DNA of 64,000 nt from Polycladidibacter stylochi (GCF_001562055.1 NZ_LLWE01000025.1:186001-250000), one strand, 5' to 3'. Positions 42,740 through 53,006 are shown, counted from the first letter of the stretch. The notes: generated by a model from the letters alone, not told the origin. Translations and numbers: made by a program.

Positions 42740-45700
42740 TCGGCATTATCCGCTCACCGGGTAACTCTCTGTATTTGGGTATACGCCGCTGCAAAGGCTT
42801 GTCTGGCCGCTTTTGAGGCACTTGCTCCACATACCCCTGCTCTCCACTCCCCGGCAATAACGAAGGATCAACGAGGATCGCATCTTCATCAGGCAAACTG
42901 TCACCTGGCGCAACTAAAATCTTAGGCTCACCAGACGTTTTAGGCGCGCCTAGCCGCTTTACCGCATCACCAGGTACAAGCGCTTCGTGCCGGCCACCAA
43001 TTACTTGCGGTGCATCTAAAGCAGGCAAGCCAATGCTGGGTTTGGCAAGAGGGGGCTGCACTGCTAAAGGGGGAGGAGCATCGCTGAGCTGCCCAGCTTT
43101 CTCGGTTGGCGTATGATCACCTTTTAAAGCCGAATTTACCTTATCTAAAAAGCTTTGCGAAACCCCTTGCGACCTGCTTTCATTACTGGGTAGCCTTAAA
43201 GGTGTAGCGGGTACTTGAGCTCCGGTATTTCCGACTGAAGGGTCAAGTTCAAGCGGATCAAGTGGCACAACTTTGATTTCAGGAGCTAAAGACGGCTGTT
43301 CTAGCTTCTTTGCCTTTTCTTGCGCTGCTCGTTCGCGCTCTAACTTTTCGAGTCTAAGCTGCTCCGCTTCATGCCGTGCCTGCTCTTCTCGCCGCAACCG
43401 CTCTTCTTCAGCTTGCTTGCGCTTCAACTCAAGTAATTTCTTTTCCTGAAGAGCAATTCGTTTTTGCTCTTCTTCTATACGCTTCACATTGTGCTCAATA
43501 CTGCGCAAATTCAGGTAGGAAAGAAAAGGGGCTACATCCACATCACGAACTGGATCAAACAACGAACCACTGAACATGAACGAGGCCTGTGGGTCAGAGC
43601 CACTCACCCCGTCATCTTCTTCAGTACGTTTCATAGCGACATCGCCGCTTAACCGCCAGTTCTCCAGATCAAAAGCACCGCCACCAAAGATAGTAAGGCC
43701 ATCACTTTGCACGCGAACGCTTCTTAACCGCAACCGCCCATTATCAAGGCCAATATTACCCTCGATCTGTTCAAAAGGCATAGAGCCTGCATTTAACGCC
43801 TCAACAAACACATCGTGTAAAGCGCTCTTTTCTAAAGGCAACCCTTCATCAACTGCCTTGATGGTTTCATCAAAGGCATTGGCACTCATAAAGGCCATTT
43901 CTCCATCGCTGATACTGAAGGTTCCTCCACCGGTCAATCCGGCAATCAATCCAGCGGCGGAGCGTCCCATGCCTTCAAACTCGCCAATCGCCTGCAAGCG
44001 GCCACTTGCAACCGGTTCTCCGGCCTTACGCCACATTAGCTTTGACGCATCAGCATCATCCACCCGTAACCGGCCTGTAAGTGACATACTTTGGCCATTA
44101 CGTGTTAAGTCAAACGCACCTTCCAAAGCACCATCAGCATAAACGCCAGAAACGGCACTCATCGCCAGCTGATTTTCTCGCACTTTCAATTTACCTTTAG
44201 CGCCATCCAGCTCCAGCGCATTGGCAAGAAACAGCTTATCACTGGTCACATCAACATCCAGATTAACACCCGCCAACGATGAACCGCCAAGCGTTTGAAT
44301 GGACCATACAGAGCTATCGGTTTCTGCAAGTCCCCATGGATCAACACCAAGTAATAAATTAATCGGCAATCGCAAATCCAGTTCACTTGTTCGCAAGTGT
44401 CCCGTGCCGCGCACAACACCGGCTTTCGTAAGCTGCCCCTTAAGATCACCCTCAATAGAAACAGAATCGATTTGCCCACGTAATTCACTAAGCGTGTATT
44501 TTCGCCCAACACCATTAAGAGATGCTTCAAGGTTCGTGGAGAGCGCCCCCTCCACAATTGGCATAACATGGCCAAATGTCATAGCGAGCGGGATTAAATC
44601 ATCCGCACGTAAAGAAGCCATTGCAGTCCATTGCGCAGCACCTTTTGCTTTCATGCGGGACTGGCCTTCAACAACCAAATCAGCTCCGCCCAATTGAGCC
44701 ATCAAAGTGTAGTCAATACCTGCAGAGGGCACACCTTCCAAACTTAAACGAACATCACCTGGGCTATTCTCAGCCAATGGCACTACGGCAAACCCCAACT
44801 GCTGTAGAACAGCCACGCCATCCCCGCCACCAAGGCTGACCTCACTCATATACCGTCCGTCATAAGGGCGCTGCACCTGCCCCTCGAACAAAGTATTGAA
44901 GTCAAATTCGTTAACGCCAAGGCTGCCGCTAAGACCAATATTAAGCGAGGTATTATTACTCTCCCCTGTTGCTTCAAGTTTCCCCGTCAACTTGGCCGGA
45001 GCCAACGCAGGAGCGGCCAGTGCAAGCCGCTTGATAAAGCCACTTTTAGGAGCATATTTTTGCAACAACTGCGTCAATCCAACGAGAGATGAAGCATCAA
45101 GGTCTGCGTCTATTTCTCCGGTCGGGGCTTGCCGCAAATTCCGAATAGTCCCGTGAGCGCGCACCGAAGCACCAGCTAAATTCTTGAGTCTCAGCTCATC
45201 AATAACCAGCGTATCATTCATTAAGTCAGCACGAACAATCATCGAACGGGCGCTGACCCCGCCCGCAAGCAACTCGTCGGCGTATAAGCGAAGGTTTAAA
45301 TCGGCATTGCTAAGGGCTGTAAGCTCTTCCCCGGCAAATGCTTGAGCAAATCCTCGCAGCATATCCACATCAATGCGGTCACTATCCATATCAACAGCAA
45401 CCAGTGGCACACCATCCTTCGTGTCCTTGTAGGAAAGCGTCCCAACACTTCGCCCGCCATCCAGATCAAGTCGTAAATCAGTAAGGCTCACTTCGCCCGG
45501 CATAGACCGTAGCCGCCCTTGCATCACAAAAGGCTTCAGCCTGCTTTCCGTAATAACGCTCTGACCAGAAATCCAGCGTGCCAAATGTCGGCTATCGCCT
45601 GAAACCAGTTTAAATTCACCGCGATAACCAGCCCCCTGATTTAAAGGTGAGGAAACCTCTAAAAAACCGTTAGTAGTAAAAGCCCCCCGCCCCGGCAGGT

Positions 45701-46856
45701 CCGCTTTGAGTTCGTCAATTGTCCAACCATTCGCCTGCGCACCGGCCGCCAGTTGCACATCAGCAATCACGCCGCCATTCACAACAATACTCGGCATTGT
45801 CGACCGCACATAACCGGGATAATTCAACAACGGCATTTTATTAAGGTAGCTTATAATACTGGCAAACGCATGGTTGATATTCACCGGCTCTTGCGGTCCG
45901 CCGCCAAGCAGTCGGTCCATATCAATTTGTTTGAAATCGGCCCCAAGCTCAAAGGCCGGTGTGCCTGCGAGCGTAATCACACCATTTAAATCAAGCTTAA
46001 CCGAGCGAGCCTCACTTCCCACCTCAACATCAAAGGCCGAAAGTTCCACCCGGCCACTATCAGCAGTAAATTGACCATGACCATGATAAGCTACTTGCCC
46101 TTCAACAAGCTCTCCCACACGCTCAAAGGAAGCATCACCTTCATATGACAATGCCAGCGCTTGATTTTTTAAATAACCGTCTAAAGATACTTCAACAGGT
46201 ACTTGCTCTGGGCGTATTTTCGATTTGACCCGAATACCGTTTTTCCCCTCGGCCCGACCCGTTGCCAGTTGCACCTCATACTTGGCCCCCTCAACATCCA
46301 AACTGCCCTCAGCTTTATAGGGGCCGCTAAGTCCACGGGCACTCACAAGAAAATTGGCATTATCGCCATGGTAAACCTTAGTGCTGCGCGCATCAGTAAG
46401 CTGAAAAGAACCATTGGTAATTTCAACACGATCAAACTGTATCTGGCTTGGGTTCATGTGCGCTAAGGCACCATCACGCGGGCTACGGCGCAAAATATCC
46501 AACTTGCCTTGCTCATCCAGCCCCATGCGCAATTGCGGCCGTTCCAGTTTCATGTTCACAACGCGCAACTCGCCATGAAACAGCGAGGGTAAGTCAAGGT
46601 CGCTTTCAAACTTGGCAATCACTAACAAGGGTGCTTCGTTATCACCCACACGAATATCACTAAAAGAAACAGAAGGCGCAGGCAGCAACCGAACCTCGAC
46701 ATTGCCCAATACGGCAACGTCATGCCCAAGCATACGTTCACCATACTCTTCAAATGTTGCCCGGTAAGCAGACCAGTCAATAAACATCGGTCCAACAAGA
46801 GCCGTCACCAGCGCCAGAATTAAAGCGCTGCCAATAGTGATATAGACCGAGTTCAA
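42732..46856 (-). CDS. Giant AsmA-family protein
   Basis: A 1374-residue protein anchored by one N-terminal helix (residues 3-24) with the bulk in the periplasm. VGPMFIDWSAYRATFEEYGE and RLLPAPSVSFSDIRVGD are typical of AsmA-like lipid-transport proteins, which form a long beta-groove bridging the membranes. A charged coiled-coil segment occurs near 1130-1200 (rich in KRIEEEQKRIALQEKKLLEL), then a Pro-rich tail ending RRIPKYRELPGERIMPIN. The start codon is TTG, supported by GAGGAG. Likely role: phospholipid transfer or outer-membrane homeostasis (family inference). The long coiled coil plus Pro-rich C-terminus is unusual for AsmA. Confidence 0.86.
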   Translation of the reverse strand: MNSVYITIGSALILALVTALVGPMFIDWSAYRATFEEYGERMLGHDVAVLGNVEVRLLPAPSVSFSDIRVGDNEAPLLVIAKFESDLDLPSLFHGELRVVNMKLERPQLRMGLDEQGKLDILRRSPRDGALAHMNPSQIQFDRVEITNGSFQLTDARSTKVYHGDNANFLVSARGLSGPYKAEGSLDVEGAKYEVQLATGRAEGKNGIRVKSKIRPEQVPVEVSLDGYLKNQALALSYEGDASFERVGELVEGQVAYHGHGQFTADSGRVELSAFDVEVGSEARSVKLDLNGVITLAGTPAFELGADFKQIDMDRLLGGGPQEPVNINHAFASIISYLNKMPLLNYPGYVRSTMPSIVVNGGVIADVQLAAGAQANGWTIDELKADLPGRGAFTTNGFLEVSSPLNQGAGYRGEFKLVSGDSRHLARWISGQSVITESRLKPFVMQGRLRSMPGEVSLTDLRLDLDGGRSVGTLSYKDTKDGVPLVAVDMDSDRIDVDMLRGFAQAFAGEELTALSNADLNLRLYADELLAGGVSARSMIVRADLMNDTLVIDELRLKNLAGASVRAHGTIRNLRQAPTGEIDADLDASSLVGLTQLLQKYAPKSGFIKRLALAAPALAPAKLTGKLEATGESNNTSLNIGLSGSLGVNEFDFNTLFEGQVQRPYDGRYMSEVSLGGGDGVAVLQQLGFAVVPLAENSPGDVRLSLEGVPSAGIDYTLMAQLGGADLVVEGQSRMKAKGAAQWTAMASLRADDLIPLAMTFGHVMPIVEGALSTNLEASLNGVGRKYTLSELRGQIDSVSIEGDLKGQLTKAGVVRGTGHLRTSELDLRLPINLLLGVDPWGLAETDSSVWSIQTLGGSSLAGVNLDVDVTSDKLFLANALELDGAKGKLKVRENQLAMSAVSGVYADGALEGAFDLTRNGQSMSLTGRLRVDDADASKLMWRKAGEPVASGRLQAIGEFEGMGRSAAGLIAGLTGGGTFSISDGEMAFMSANAFDETIKAVDEGLPLEKSALHDVFVEALNAGSMPFEQIEGNIGLDNGRLRLRSVRVQSDGLTIFGGGAFDLENWRLSGDVAMKRTEEDDGVSGSDPQASFMFSGSLFDPVRDVDVAPFLSYLNLRSIEHNVKRIEEEQKRIALQEKKLLELKRKQAEEERLRREEQARHEAEQLRLEKLERERAAQEKAKKLEQPSLAPEIKVVPLDPLELDPSVGNTGAQVPATPLRLPSNESRSQGVSQSFLDKVNSALKGDHTPTEKAGQLSDAPPPLAVQPPLAKPSIGLPALDAPQVIGGRHEALVPGDAVKRLGAPKTSGEPKILVAPGDSLPDEDAILVDPSLLPGSGEQGYVEQVPQKRPDKPLQRRIPKYRELPGERIMPIN

Positions 46857-47093
46857 AGCTCCACTCCTCTTTTCAATTTAACTAAGGTGGAATAGCCTTA
46901 AAAAATCAAAGATATTGATATTAAGTCATAAACAACCATAACCGGAGCGCCAAGCACTAACATACCAAGCATCCCCACAAACCAGTATCAATTTAGCTTT
47001 AGCACGCCTACAGACAAATTTCTAAATGCGTATTCTCACTATTATTACTTAGTGGCGACTATAATCCCTTTATATAACAAGTTATCAAATACC
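46857..47093. other. Upstream region of asmA-like gene
   Basis: About 240 bases of AT-rich DNA between the AsmA start and the ClC terminator. It should hold the AsmA promoter; no gene seen. Confidence 0.5.
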
Positions 47094-47129
47094 AAAAAGG
47101 TGCCGAATGCTCATACATCCGACACCTTT
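47094..47129 (-). terminator. Terminator of the ClC gene
   Basis: On the minus strand AAAGGTGTCGGATG pairs with CATTCGGCACCTTT (two G-U pairs) around a 6-base loop, followed by TTGG after TTTTT. It starts 24 bases past the ClC stop. Confidence 0.9.
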
Positions 47130-47152
47130 AAACACATTCAGATTATACAACC

Positions 47153-48964
47153 CTATGCATAGTGATTTGATATCACCGCCCGTGCGATTTCACGGTTATC
47201 AATCACGCCAACCACATCCTCGACTTTTGGCTGTCGCCGTGCTTCAGAAACAACAATGCCGTAATAACGCTGCCGTTGATTCATTCGCGAAATAACCGAG
47301 TTAAACAGTGCGGCCTCAGGAGAAATCACAAAATCCTTACTCATAATATCGCCAAGCGTTCGTACTTCACCCGCTGCTGCAAGCTTGTAAAGCTCAGGCT
47401 CAAAGCACACAAAACCCGATATGTTTTGTCCGTTACTGACAATTATATACGAAGCTTGCGAATCCACCATTTTCTCTATGGCACTATTTATCGCTGTCTC
47501 CATTGGCAAGATTATGTAGTTTGTAGACATCATATCATGCGCTTGTTGCACCAAATACATATTCGTAAAGCGATTGACAGGTATTGGCCGACCGCGAGAA
47601 CGCAACTTGACGGTATAAATGTTTGGCACACAAATCGCACGGCGCACACCAACAGCAATAGCAACCGCCAGCACCAGCGGAACCATAACATTGTAATCAC
47701 GCGTCATTTCAAAAATCATCATGATAGCCGTCATCGAGGCACCGGTAGCACCGCCCACAACAGCACCCATGCCCACAAGTGCAAATTCGGCAACTGTAAA
47801 GCCGTTTTCAGGGAATAGGTAGCTACCAGCAAGCCCCACTAGACCGCCAATACATGCCCCCATGAATAATGATGGCGCGAAAACACCACCCGAGGCGCCG
47901 GAGCCAAGGCTAATAGAAGTTGCAAGAATTTTGGCAACCAATAGGCACCCGAGCAGTAAAAATGTTTGCGGGTTGTTATTCAAAATATCCTGAATGACAC
48001 CGTAGCCCACGCCAGCCGTGTGATAATGCCCTGTAGTAACAAAAAATGCATAGCTCATACTGCCGACAATCAGCATACCAATGACATTTTGAAGGTATTC
48101 ATTCACCGGTAGTGAAGGAAAAAAGTCCTCACAAGCAGCGAGCACTTTAATAAAAGAGTAGCCCACAAAACCGGCAAGCACACCAAGCACACCATAAGCT
48201 GCCAATTGAACAGGGTCGATCGCTGTAATCGGAGCAACCTCTGCCAAAGGCATCAAAAATGCCGGGTCAAGGCCAAGCACCAAGTGCCCCACATAAGTAG
48301 CCGTTGCCGTTGCAACCACCACCGGTAAAAACGTCCGCGAACTGGTTTCAGGCAACAATATCTCGACAGCAAACAACACCCCGCCGAAAGGCGTATTAAA
48401 AGTGGCGGCAATACCGGCACCGGCACCTGCTGATAGCAATGTGATTTTTTGCCAGCGACATAGATTAAACTGGCGTGCAATTGATGAGCCGAAAGATGCA
48501 CCGATTTGAATAATCGGACCTTCCCGCCCCACAGAGGCCCCGCTACCAATAGAGATCGCCGAAGCAAGCGCCTTAACCAGCGCAACAACGCCGCGAACAT
48601 TCCCTTTTTTGTGGTAGATGGCATACATCACTTCCGGCACACCGTGGCCTTTCGCCTCTGGCGCAAAAGTGCGCACCAGATAAACCACAATGAGGCCGCC
48701 AATAACGGGCGCTAGAATAATAAATGCGCCAAAAGGGCTCGGATCACCAAACTGATTGGCATCATACTCGAGCGAAAAAACCCCGTAAAAGAAGAGGTTA
48801 TGTATAAATGCAATTAGGTAGCGAAAAACAACCGCACCAGCGGCAGCAACAACACCAATAGCCATTGCAAACAAACACAGTACAGGGAGCGAAACTAGGC
48901 GAGATTCAGCTGTTTGCGCTGTCTCGGTATTGATACCGTTTATATTTGAATTTTCTTGAGACAT
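47153..48964 (-). CDS. ClC-family chloride/proton antiporter with CBS domains
   Basis: A polytopic inner-membrane protein of 603 residues. The selectivity motifs are intact: GSGASVGREGPIIQIG with the gating Glu, GAGAGIAATFNTPFGGVLFA, and SLGSGASGGVFAPSLFMGA. Two CBS domains follow, at about 455-505 (MMSTNYIILPMETAINSAIE) and 520-585 (IMSKDFVISPEAALFNSVIS), likely sensing a nucleotide. The gating Glu points to a Cl-/H+ exchanger rather than a channel (family knowledge). ATG at 48964 is chosen with AGG upstream; the frame stays open to 49102 but that extension has no membrane or domain features. Confidence 0.93.
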   Translation of the reverse strand: MSQENSNINGINTETAQTAESRLVSLPVLCLFAMAIGVVAAAGAVVFRYLIAFIHNLFFYGVFSLEYDANQFGDPSPFGAFIILAPVIGGLIVVYLVRTFAPEAKGHGVPEVMYAIYHKKGNVRGVVALVKALASAISIGSGASVGREGPIIQIGASFGSSIARQFNLCRWQKITLLSAGAGAGIAATFNTPFGGVLFAVEILLPETSSRTFLPVVVATATATYVGHLVLGLDPAFLMPLAEVAPITAIDPVQLAAYGVLGVLAGFVGYSFIKVLAACEDFFPSLPVNEYLQNVIGMLIVGSMSYAFFVTTGHYHTAGVGYGVIQDILNNNPQTFLLLGCLLVAKILATSISLGSGASGGVFAPSLFMGACIGGLVGLAGSYLFPENGFTVAEFALVGMGAVVGGATGASMTAIMMIFEMTRDYNVMVPLVLAVAIAVGVRRAICVPNIYTVKLRSRGRPIPVNRFTNMYLVQQAHDMMSTNYIILPMETAINSAIEKMVDSQASYIIVSNGQNISGFVCFEPELYKLAAAGEVRTLGDIMSKDFVISPEAALFNSVISRMNQRQRYYGIVVSEARRQPKVEDVVGVIDNREIARAVISNHYA

Positions 48965-49403
48965 GATAAGCCTATGCCCGCTTGGTCCTATGAGATGAGG
49001 TAAGAATATGCAGGATGAGCCAAGGCAGTAATGTTTTACAAACCTTGAGTAATTTGAACCTGATATAGGGTAATGACACCCTCCTGAACCTAGCGAGCTC
49101 AAAAATCAAGCCTATTTTTATTATTATAATGTCGCAGATACATAAACGGACGGTAAATACACTTATAAGTGTACGAAATCTTCAAAACATCCCTATAAGT
49201 AAGAAGCCCATCAGTTTAGCAAAACATCTCATTTGTCCGGCAAAAATAACTTTAAACTGCACTTAGCTATATCAAAGGTGTATTTTCAATATACACACTT
49301 TAACACTTACTACCAAGAAATACAGATATATCGGTCATTTATGCCTTTAAAGCCAACGCATCCTAGTATATGTGACCAATTGATCTGATTTATGAGATAA
49401 AAA
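48965..49403. other. Divergent region between the ClC gene and azlC
   Basis: About 440 bases of AT-rich DNA carrying both promoters. No gene is supported; the ClC frame extends into it to 49102, without a ribosome site. Confidence 0.5.
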
Positions 49404-50150
49404 ATGATTCCTAAAACGAACAAAAAAACAAAAAGGGTAGAGGGAATTGCAACCGAAGCCACCGCTGGTATCAAGGCAATTTTTCCTTTAATTTTCGCAG
49501 CAATTCCCATAGGCCTTCTATACGGCGCGGTTGCCACACAAAAGGGCATGTCGGTACTAGAGGTTACTTTAGCGAGCGCACTTGTATTTGCAGGTGGCAG
49601 CCAATTTGTTGCACTCGATATGTGGCACTATCCCCTACCGATCTTCACCATTGCTTTTGCAACCTTTTTGGTCAATCTGCGTCTTGTTCTGATGAGCTTT
49701 TCACTTGGCCCGAAAGCGCATAAAATGCAGGGTCTGCGTAAATATCTTACCTTTTTCTTTTTAACCGATGAAACATGGGCCTTAAGCGAGCAACGTGTAA
49801 CCCAAAAGCCGCTGACCTACAGTTTCATGTTAGGTTTAGCCCTTCCCTTTTACGCAAGCTGGACACTCAGTTCTGCTTTGGGCGCATCTGTCGGCGCTTT
49901 AATCGAAACCCCGGAAAAATGGGGATTGGATTTTGCCTTCACAGCGATGTTCGCCTGCTTAATCATGGGTTTTTGGAAAGGTAAATCCACCGGAATCACA
50001 TTATTGGTAACCGCACTCACCGCGGCTGCCGTTTACAAGCTGGTACCCGGTGCATGGTATATTATCGCTGGCGCTTTGGCTGGCATTATTTCTGCAGCAA
50101 TCCAATATAAACCAGAGCCACCCAAAAACGATAAGCAGCCATTACCATGA
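49404..50150 (+). CDS. azlC: AzlC-family branched-chain amino acid exporter subunit
   Basis: The larger inner-membrane subunit of the AzlCD exporter. A 248-residue protein with about six hydrophobic segments; conserved GIKAIFPLIFAAIPIGLLYG near the start, LASALVFAGGSQFVALDMWH, and FLTDETWALSEQR in the middle, all AzlC features. It exports branched-chain amino acids or their analogues. It overlaps azlD by four bases (ATGA), so they are translated together. It is divergent from the ClC gene with about 440 bases of intergenic DNA. Confidence 0.92.
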   Translation: MIPKTNKKTKRVEGIATEATAGIKAIFPLIFAAIPIGLLYGAVATQKGMSVLEVTLASALVFAGGSQFVALDMWHYPLPIFTIAFATFLVNLRLVLMSFSLGPKAHKMQGLRKYLTFFFLTDETWALSEQRVTQKPLTYSFMLGLALPFYASWTLSSALGASVGALIETPEKWGLDFAFTAMFACLIMGFWKGKSTGITLLVTALTAAAVYKLVPGAWYIIAGALAGIISAAIQYKPEPPKNDKQPLP

Positions 50151-50461
50151 ACACTCTTCATTTAATTGATAGCACTGCACTTCTATGCATCCTTGCCATG
50201 GCAGGAGTTACTTATCTGGCGCGAATAACCGGCCTGCTACTATTGCGCTTTGTAAAAATCGAAGGTCGCTTGGAAGCAGCATTGCAAGCGGTTCCTCCAG
50301 CAATCCTTATGGCAGTTATAACACCAGTTGCCATTGCCACAGGACCGGCCGAAACCCTTGCAACAGGGATTACAGCTCTTGCCGCCACAAGGCTACCGCT
50401 ATTAGCTGCAATTGCCACTGGGGTTATTTCTGTCGTTATTCTTAGGCTGTTCATGGTATAA
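50147..50461 (+). CDS. azlD: AzlD-family branched-chain amino acid exporter subunit
   Basis: The small partner of AzlC, 104 residues with about four hydrophobic segments: LLCILAMAGVTYLARITGLL, ALQAVPPAILMAVITPVAIA, ALAATRLPLLAAIATGVI and VVILRLFMV. The YLARITG and PPAILMAV motifs are typical of AzlD. Start overlaps azlC in ATGA. Convergent with the aminopeptidase gene, whose terminator lies in the 46-base gap. Confidence 0.92.
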   Translation: MNTLHLIDSTALLCILAMAGVTYLARITGLLLLRFVKIEGRLEAALQAVPPAILMAVITPVAIATGPAETLATGITALAATRLPLLAAIATGVISVVILRLFMV

Positions 50462-50486
50462 AAAAGGGGCACCATTTCGATGCCCC
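50459..50486 (-). terminator. Terminator of the aminopeptidase gene
   Basis: On the minus strand GGGGCATCGAAATGGTGCCCC (6-bp stem GGGGCA/TGCCCC) is followed by TTTTTTAT. It starts 22 bases past the stop of the aminopeptidase. Confidence 0.85.
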
Positions 50487-50507
50487 CCTAAACCCGAATA
50501 ACTCTAT

Positions 50508-52325
50508 TCACACAGTGCGGGTTGCATGTTGCAAAAACGCCAGCTCTACACCCTCTAAATACGGAGCCAAAGCCTTGGCCACTTTACCATGGTAGGTATT
50601 AAGCCAAGCACGTTCTGCCTCGGTCAACATAGCCACGTCCACCAAGGCCAAATCAATCGGCGCAAGTGTCAGCGGCTCAAACCCGAGCATAGCCAGATCA
50701 CCACCGGCTATTTCGCGCGGTTCGGTGACAAGCTCCAGATTTTCAATGCGGATACCATATTCACCGGCCCGATAATAACCCGGTTCATTGGAAAGAATCA
50801 TCCCCGGCTCGAGCGCCACCCGGCTATTGTTTTTCGCAATGCGCTGCGGCCCTTCATGCACACTCAAGTACGAACCAACACCATGGCCGGTACCATGGTC
50901 AAAGTCCAACCCTGCCTGCCAAAGTGCATAGCGGGCCAGCGTATCAAGCTGTGCGCCATTGGTGCCAACAGGAAAACGCGCACAAGCCAGCGCAATGTGA
51001 CCTTTAAGAACCAGCGTAAAGTGCTTTTTGTGCGTTTCGCTCACATCACCCACAGCAAGTGTACGGGTAATATCTGTCGTGCCATCTTCATATTGAGCAC
51101 CAGAATCAATCAGGTACAAATTACCGGCTTCAACAGCAAGATCACTGTCATGGCTAACCCGATAATGGCAAATCGCACCATGCGGACCAAAGCCGGAAAT
51201 ACTGTCGAATGATATATCCTTCAAAACACCGGTTTCCGCACGAAACTGTTCAAGCTTTTGCGCAATACTCACTTCGCTGTGCCCACCTCGCGGCACATTT
51301 CCGGCAAACCAGTTTAAAAACTTCACAAATGCCACACCGTCGCGCACATGCGCCGCTTTAGCACCTGCAATCTCACGAGGGTTTTTAATCGCCTTGGGAA
51401 GCAGTGTCGGCTCTTCACCTTCAAGCACACTGCCACCGTTTAACGCAACCGCGTCATACAGCGCTTGTCCTGCGAGTCCGCAATCAATCATCACGGTCTT
51501 GCGAGTAGCGCCACATTGGCGCAAGCAGGCAACCAGCGCCTCCATTTCATGCAGTTCTGCCAGCTCAGCTAGCGCTTCACGAACAGGACCGCTCAGCTTA
51601 CGCCCATCAATAAACAAATCCGGCTTGCCGGTGCTGTTCAATAGCGCAAAAGACAATGGCAAAGGTGTGTGCGAAACATCGCTACCGCGAATATTGAACA
51701 ACCAAGCGACTGAATCAGGTTGTGTTAATAGCGCTGTATCCGCCCCTTTATCTGCAATAGCCGCCTGCATACGGGCTATTTTATCCGCAGCAGCCTCACC
51801 GGCATATTCTATTGGATGCAATTGCACGGCTCCACAAGGCGCGGCAGGGCGGTCCGCCCAAACGGCATCAATCGGATTAGTCTCAACGCCAACCAATTCC
51901 GCACCAACCTTAGTGCAGGCCTCTTGCAATCCACGCACTTCCTGCACTGTATGCAACATCGGATCAAAACCGAGCTTCATACCCTTCGTTAGCTTGGTGC
52001 AGATGTAGTCGGTAACTGGCTCATTATGTAAATGGCGGTATTCAAAGCAATCACCATCCACCTGCTCACGAACCTGTATGGTGTAACGCCCGTCAACGAA
52101 AATTGCAGCTTCATCACGCAGCACACAAGCTGCACCGGCCGAGCCACTAAAGCCTGTAATCCACTCCAAACGACAATCATTAGGGGGCACATACTCGCCC
52201 TGATGTGCATCAGCCCGTGGAATAAGAAAACCATCAAGACCGCGCTGGCCCAGTTCCTCTCGTAACATCGCCACCCGCGATGGCCCAAGAGCCTTTGTGT
52301 TACTCACATCATATTTTTGAAACAT
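50508..52325 (-). CDS. Aminopeptidase P family protein (M24B, long form)
   Basis: A cytosolic metalloaminopeptidase that removes N-terminal residues before proline. The 605-residue length and triple-domain layout match the long, eukaryote-like XPNPEP1 type common in alphaproteobacteria: two creatinase-like N-terminal domains up to about residue 320, then the catalytic pita-bread fold. Metal ligands: LYLIDSGAQYEDGTTDITR (two Asp), HGTGHGVGSYLSVHEGP (His), LSNEPGYYRAG (Glu) and IRIENLELV (Glu). ATG at 52325 has only a weak ribosome site. Confidence 0.92.
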   Translation of the reverse strand: MFQKYDVSNTKALGPSRVAMLREELGQRGLDGFLIPRADAHQGEYVPPNDCRLEWITGFSGSAGAACVLRDEAAIFVDGRYTIQVREQVDGDCFEYRHLHNEPVTDYICTKLTKGMKLGFDPMLHTVQEVRGLQEACTKVGAELVGVETNPIDAVWADRPAAPCGAVQLHPIEYAGEAAADKIARMQAAIADKGADTALLTQPDSVAWLFNIRGSDVSHTPLPLSFALLNSTGKPDLFIDGRKLSGPVREALAELAELHEMEALVACLRQCGATRKTVMIDCGLAGQALYDAVALNGGSVLEGEEPTLLPKAIKNPREIAGAKAAHVRDGVAFVKFLNWFAGNVPRGGHSEVSIAQKLEQFRAETGVLKDISFDSISGFGPHGAICHYRVSHDSDLAVEAGNLYLIDSGAQYEDGTTDITRTLAVGDVSETHKKHFTLVLKGHIALACARFPVGTNGAQLDTLARYALWQAGLDFDHGTGHGVGSYLSVHEGPQRIAKNNSRVALEPGMILSNEPGYYRAGEYGIRIENLELVTEPREIAGGDLAMLGFEPLTLAPIDLALVDVAMLTEAERAWLNTYHGKVAKALAPYLEGVELAFLQHATRTV

Positions 52326-52680
52326 TTCTTGAGGTTACAAAGCCTCATCCCCCAAAGCAATAAGCTAATCAATCTAGGCACAATAATAGGAGCCATACAG
52401 CAATTCAAAAACAGCTATATATTGCCGGACGCATTAAAATATCATTTCGTCCAGTCCGTATTCTCCCCTAATGTGAATCAAAAGTACCGAAAAAAAGCTT
52501 AGCCATGCAACGATAACCACTCTCAAACCGTTATGTGCAAAATTTAAAACGATTTAAATAACTTAGAATAACTATAATATATTATTTATCATATTGTAAC
52601 TATTGATGTTTTACTAGTATTTTACACTATGCAAAAAACGCATAACTGACATGCGAGATTTCCTCTTTTTTTTTAAAGTT
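52326..52680. other. AT-rich promoter region upstream of DUF1127
   Basis: About 350 bases, increasingly AT-rich to the right, with ACTATAATATATT near 52570. No gene. A CTCTTTTTTTTTTAAA tract (52663-52677) precedes the conserved leader block and has a shorter counterpart upstream of the second DUF1127 gene. Confidence 0.5.
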
Positions 52681-52710
52681 AACAGGCGCATATACCTTCT
52701 TGTCAACACG
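52681..52710 (+). promoter_or_regulatory. Conserved leader block of DUF1127 gene 1
   Basis: A 30-base block, beginning AACAGGCGCATATACC and continuing TTCTTGTC, that recurs upstream of the DUF1127 gene at 61037 with four substitutions and one indel. The element CTTCTTG can pair with the Shine-Dalgarno CAAGGAG at 52760-52766 (one G-U), so it may close the ribosome site. A promoter role is not excluded. Confidence 0.6.
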
Positions 52711-52773
52711 ACGCAAACGAAGCGCCGAAACAAACAAAACAGAAATGAAGCATTAATATCAAGGAGTTAAGTC

Positions 52774-52992
52774 ATGACTATGACTGCTACTGTTACAGAC
52801 TTCGGCCAGATCAAAGACCGCAAACCATCTTTCCTGCGCCGCGCATTTGATTGCATCATTGCCGCACGTCAAGAAAGTGTACAGCGTCAGGTAAATCACT
52901 ACCTTTTGCGTTTGACCGATGAAGAACTGAACGCTGCAGGTTACGACCGCAAAGAGCTTTTAGCTCGCCGTTCAGCACCAGCTGCTTACTAA
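52774..52992 (+). CDS. DUF1127 small protein 1 (CcaF1-like)
   Basis: A 72-residue, basic, YjiS-like protein. The DUF1127 core is FLRRAFDCIIAARQESVQRQ followed by VNHYLLRLTDEELNAAGYDR, and the protein is Arg-rich. AAGGAG lies eight bases before the ATG. In Rhodobacter a DUF1127 protein, CcaF1, acts as an RNA-binding protein and is co-transcribed with the Cuckoo sRNAs that follow it (family knowledge). Here a CCTCCC hairpin array follows within 15 bases of the stop, so the same arrangement is likely. Paralogue at 61037. Confidence 0.92.
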   Translation: MTMTATVTDFGQIKDRKPSFLRRAFDCIIAARQESVQRQVNHYLLRLTDEELNAAGYDRKELLARRSAPAAY

Positions 52993-53006
52993 GTTAAAGC
53001 AGCGCC

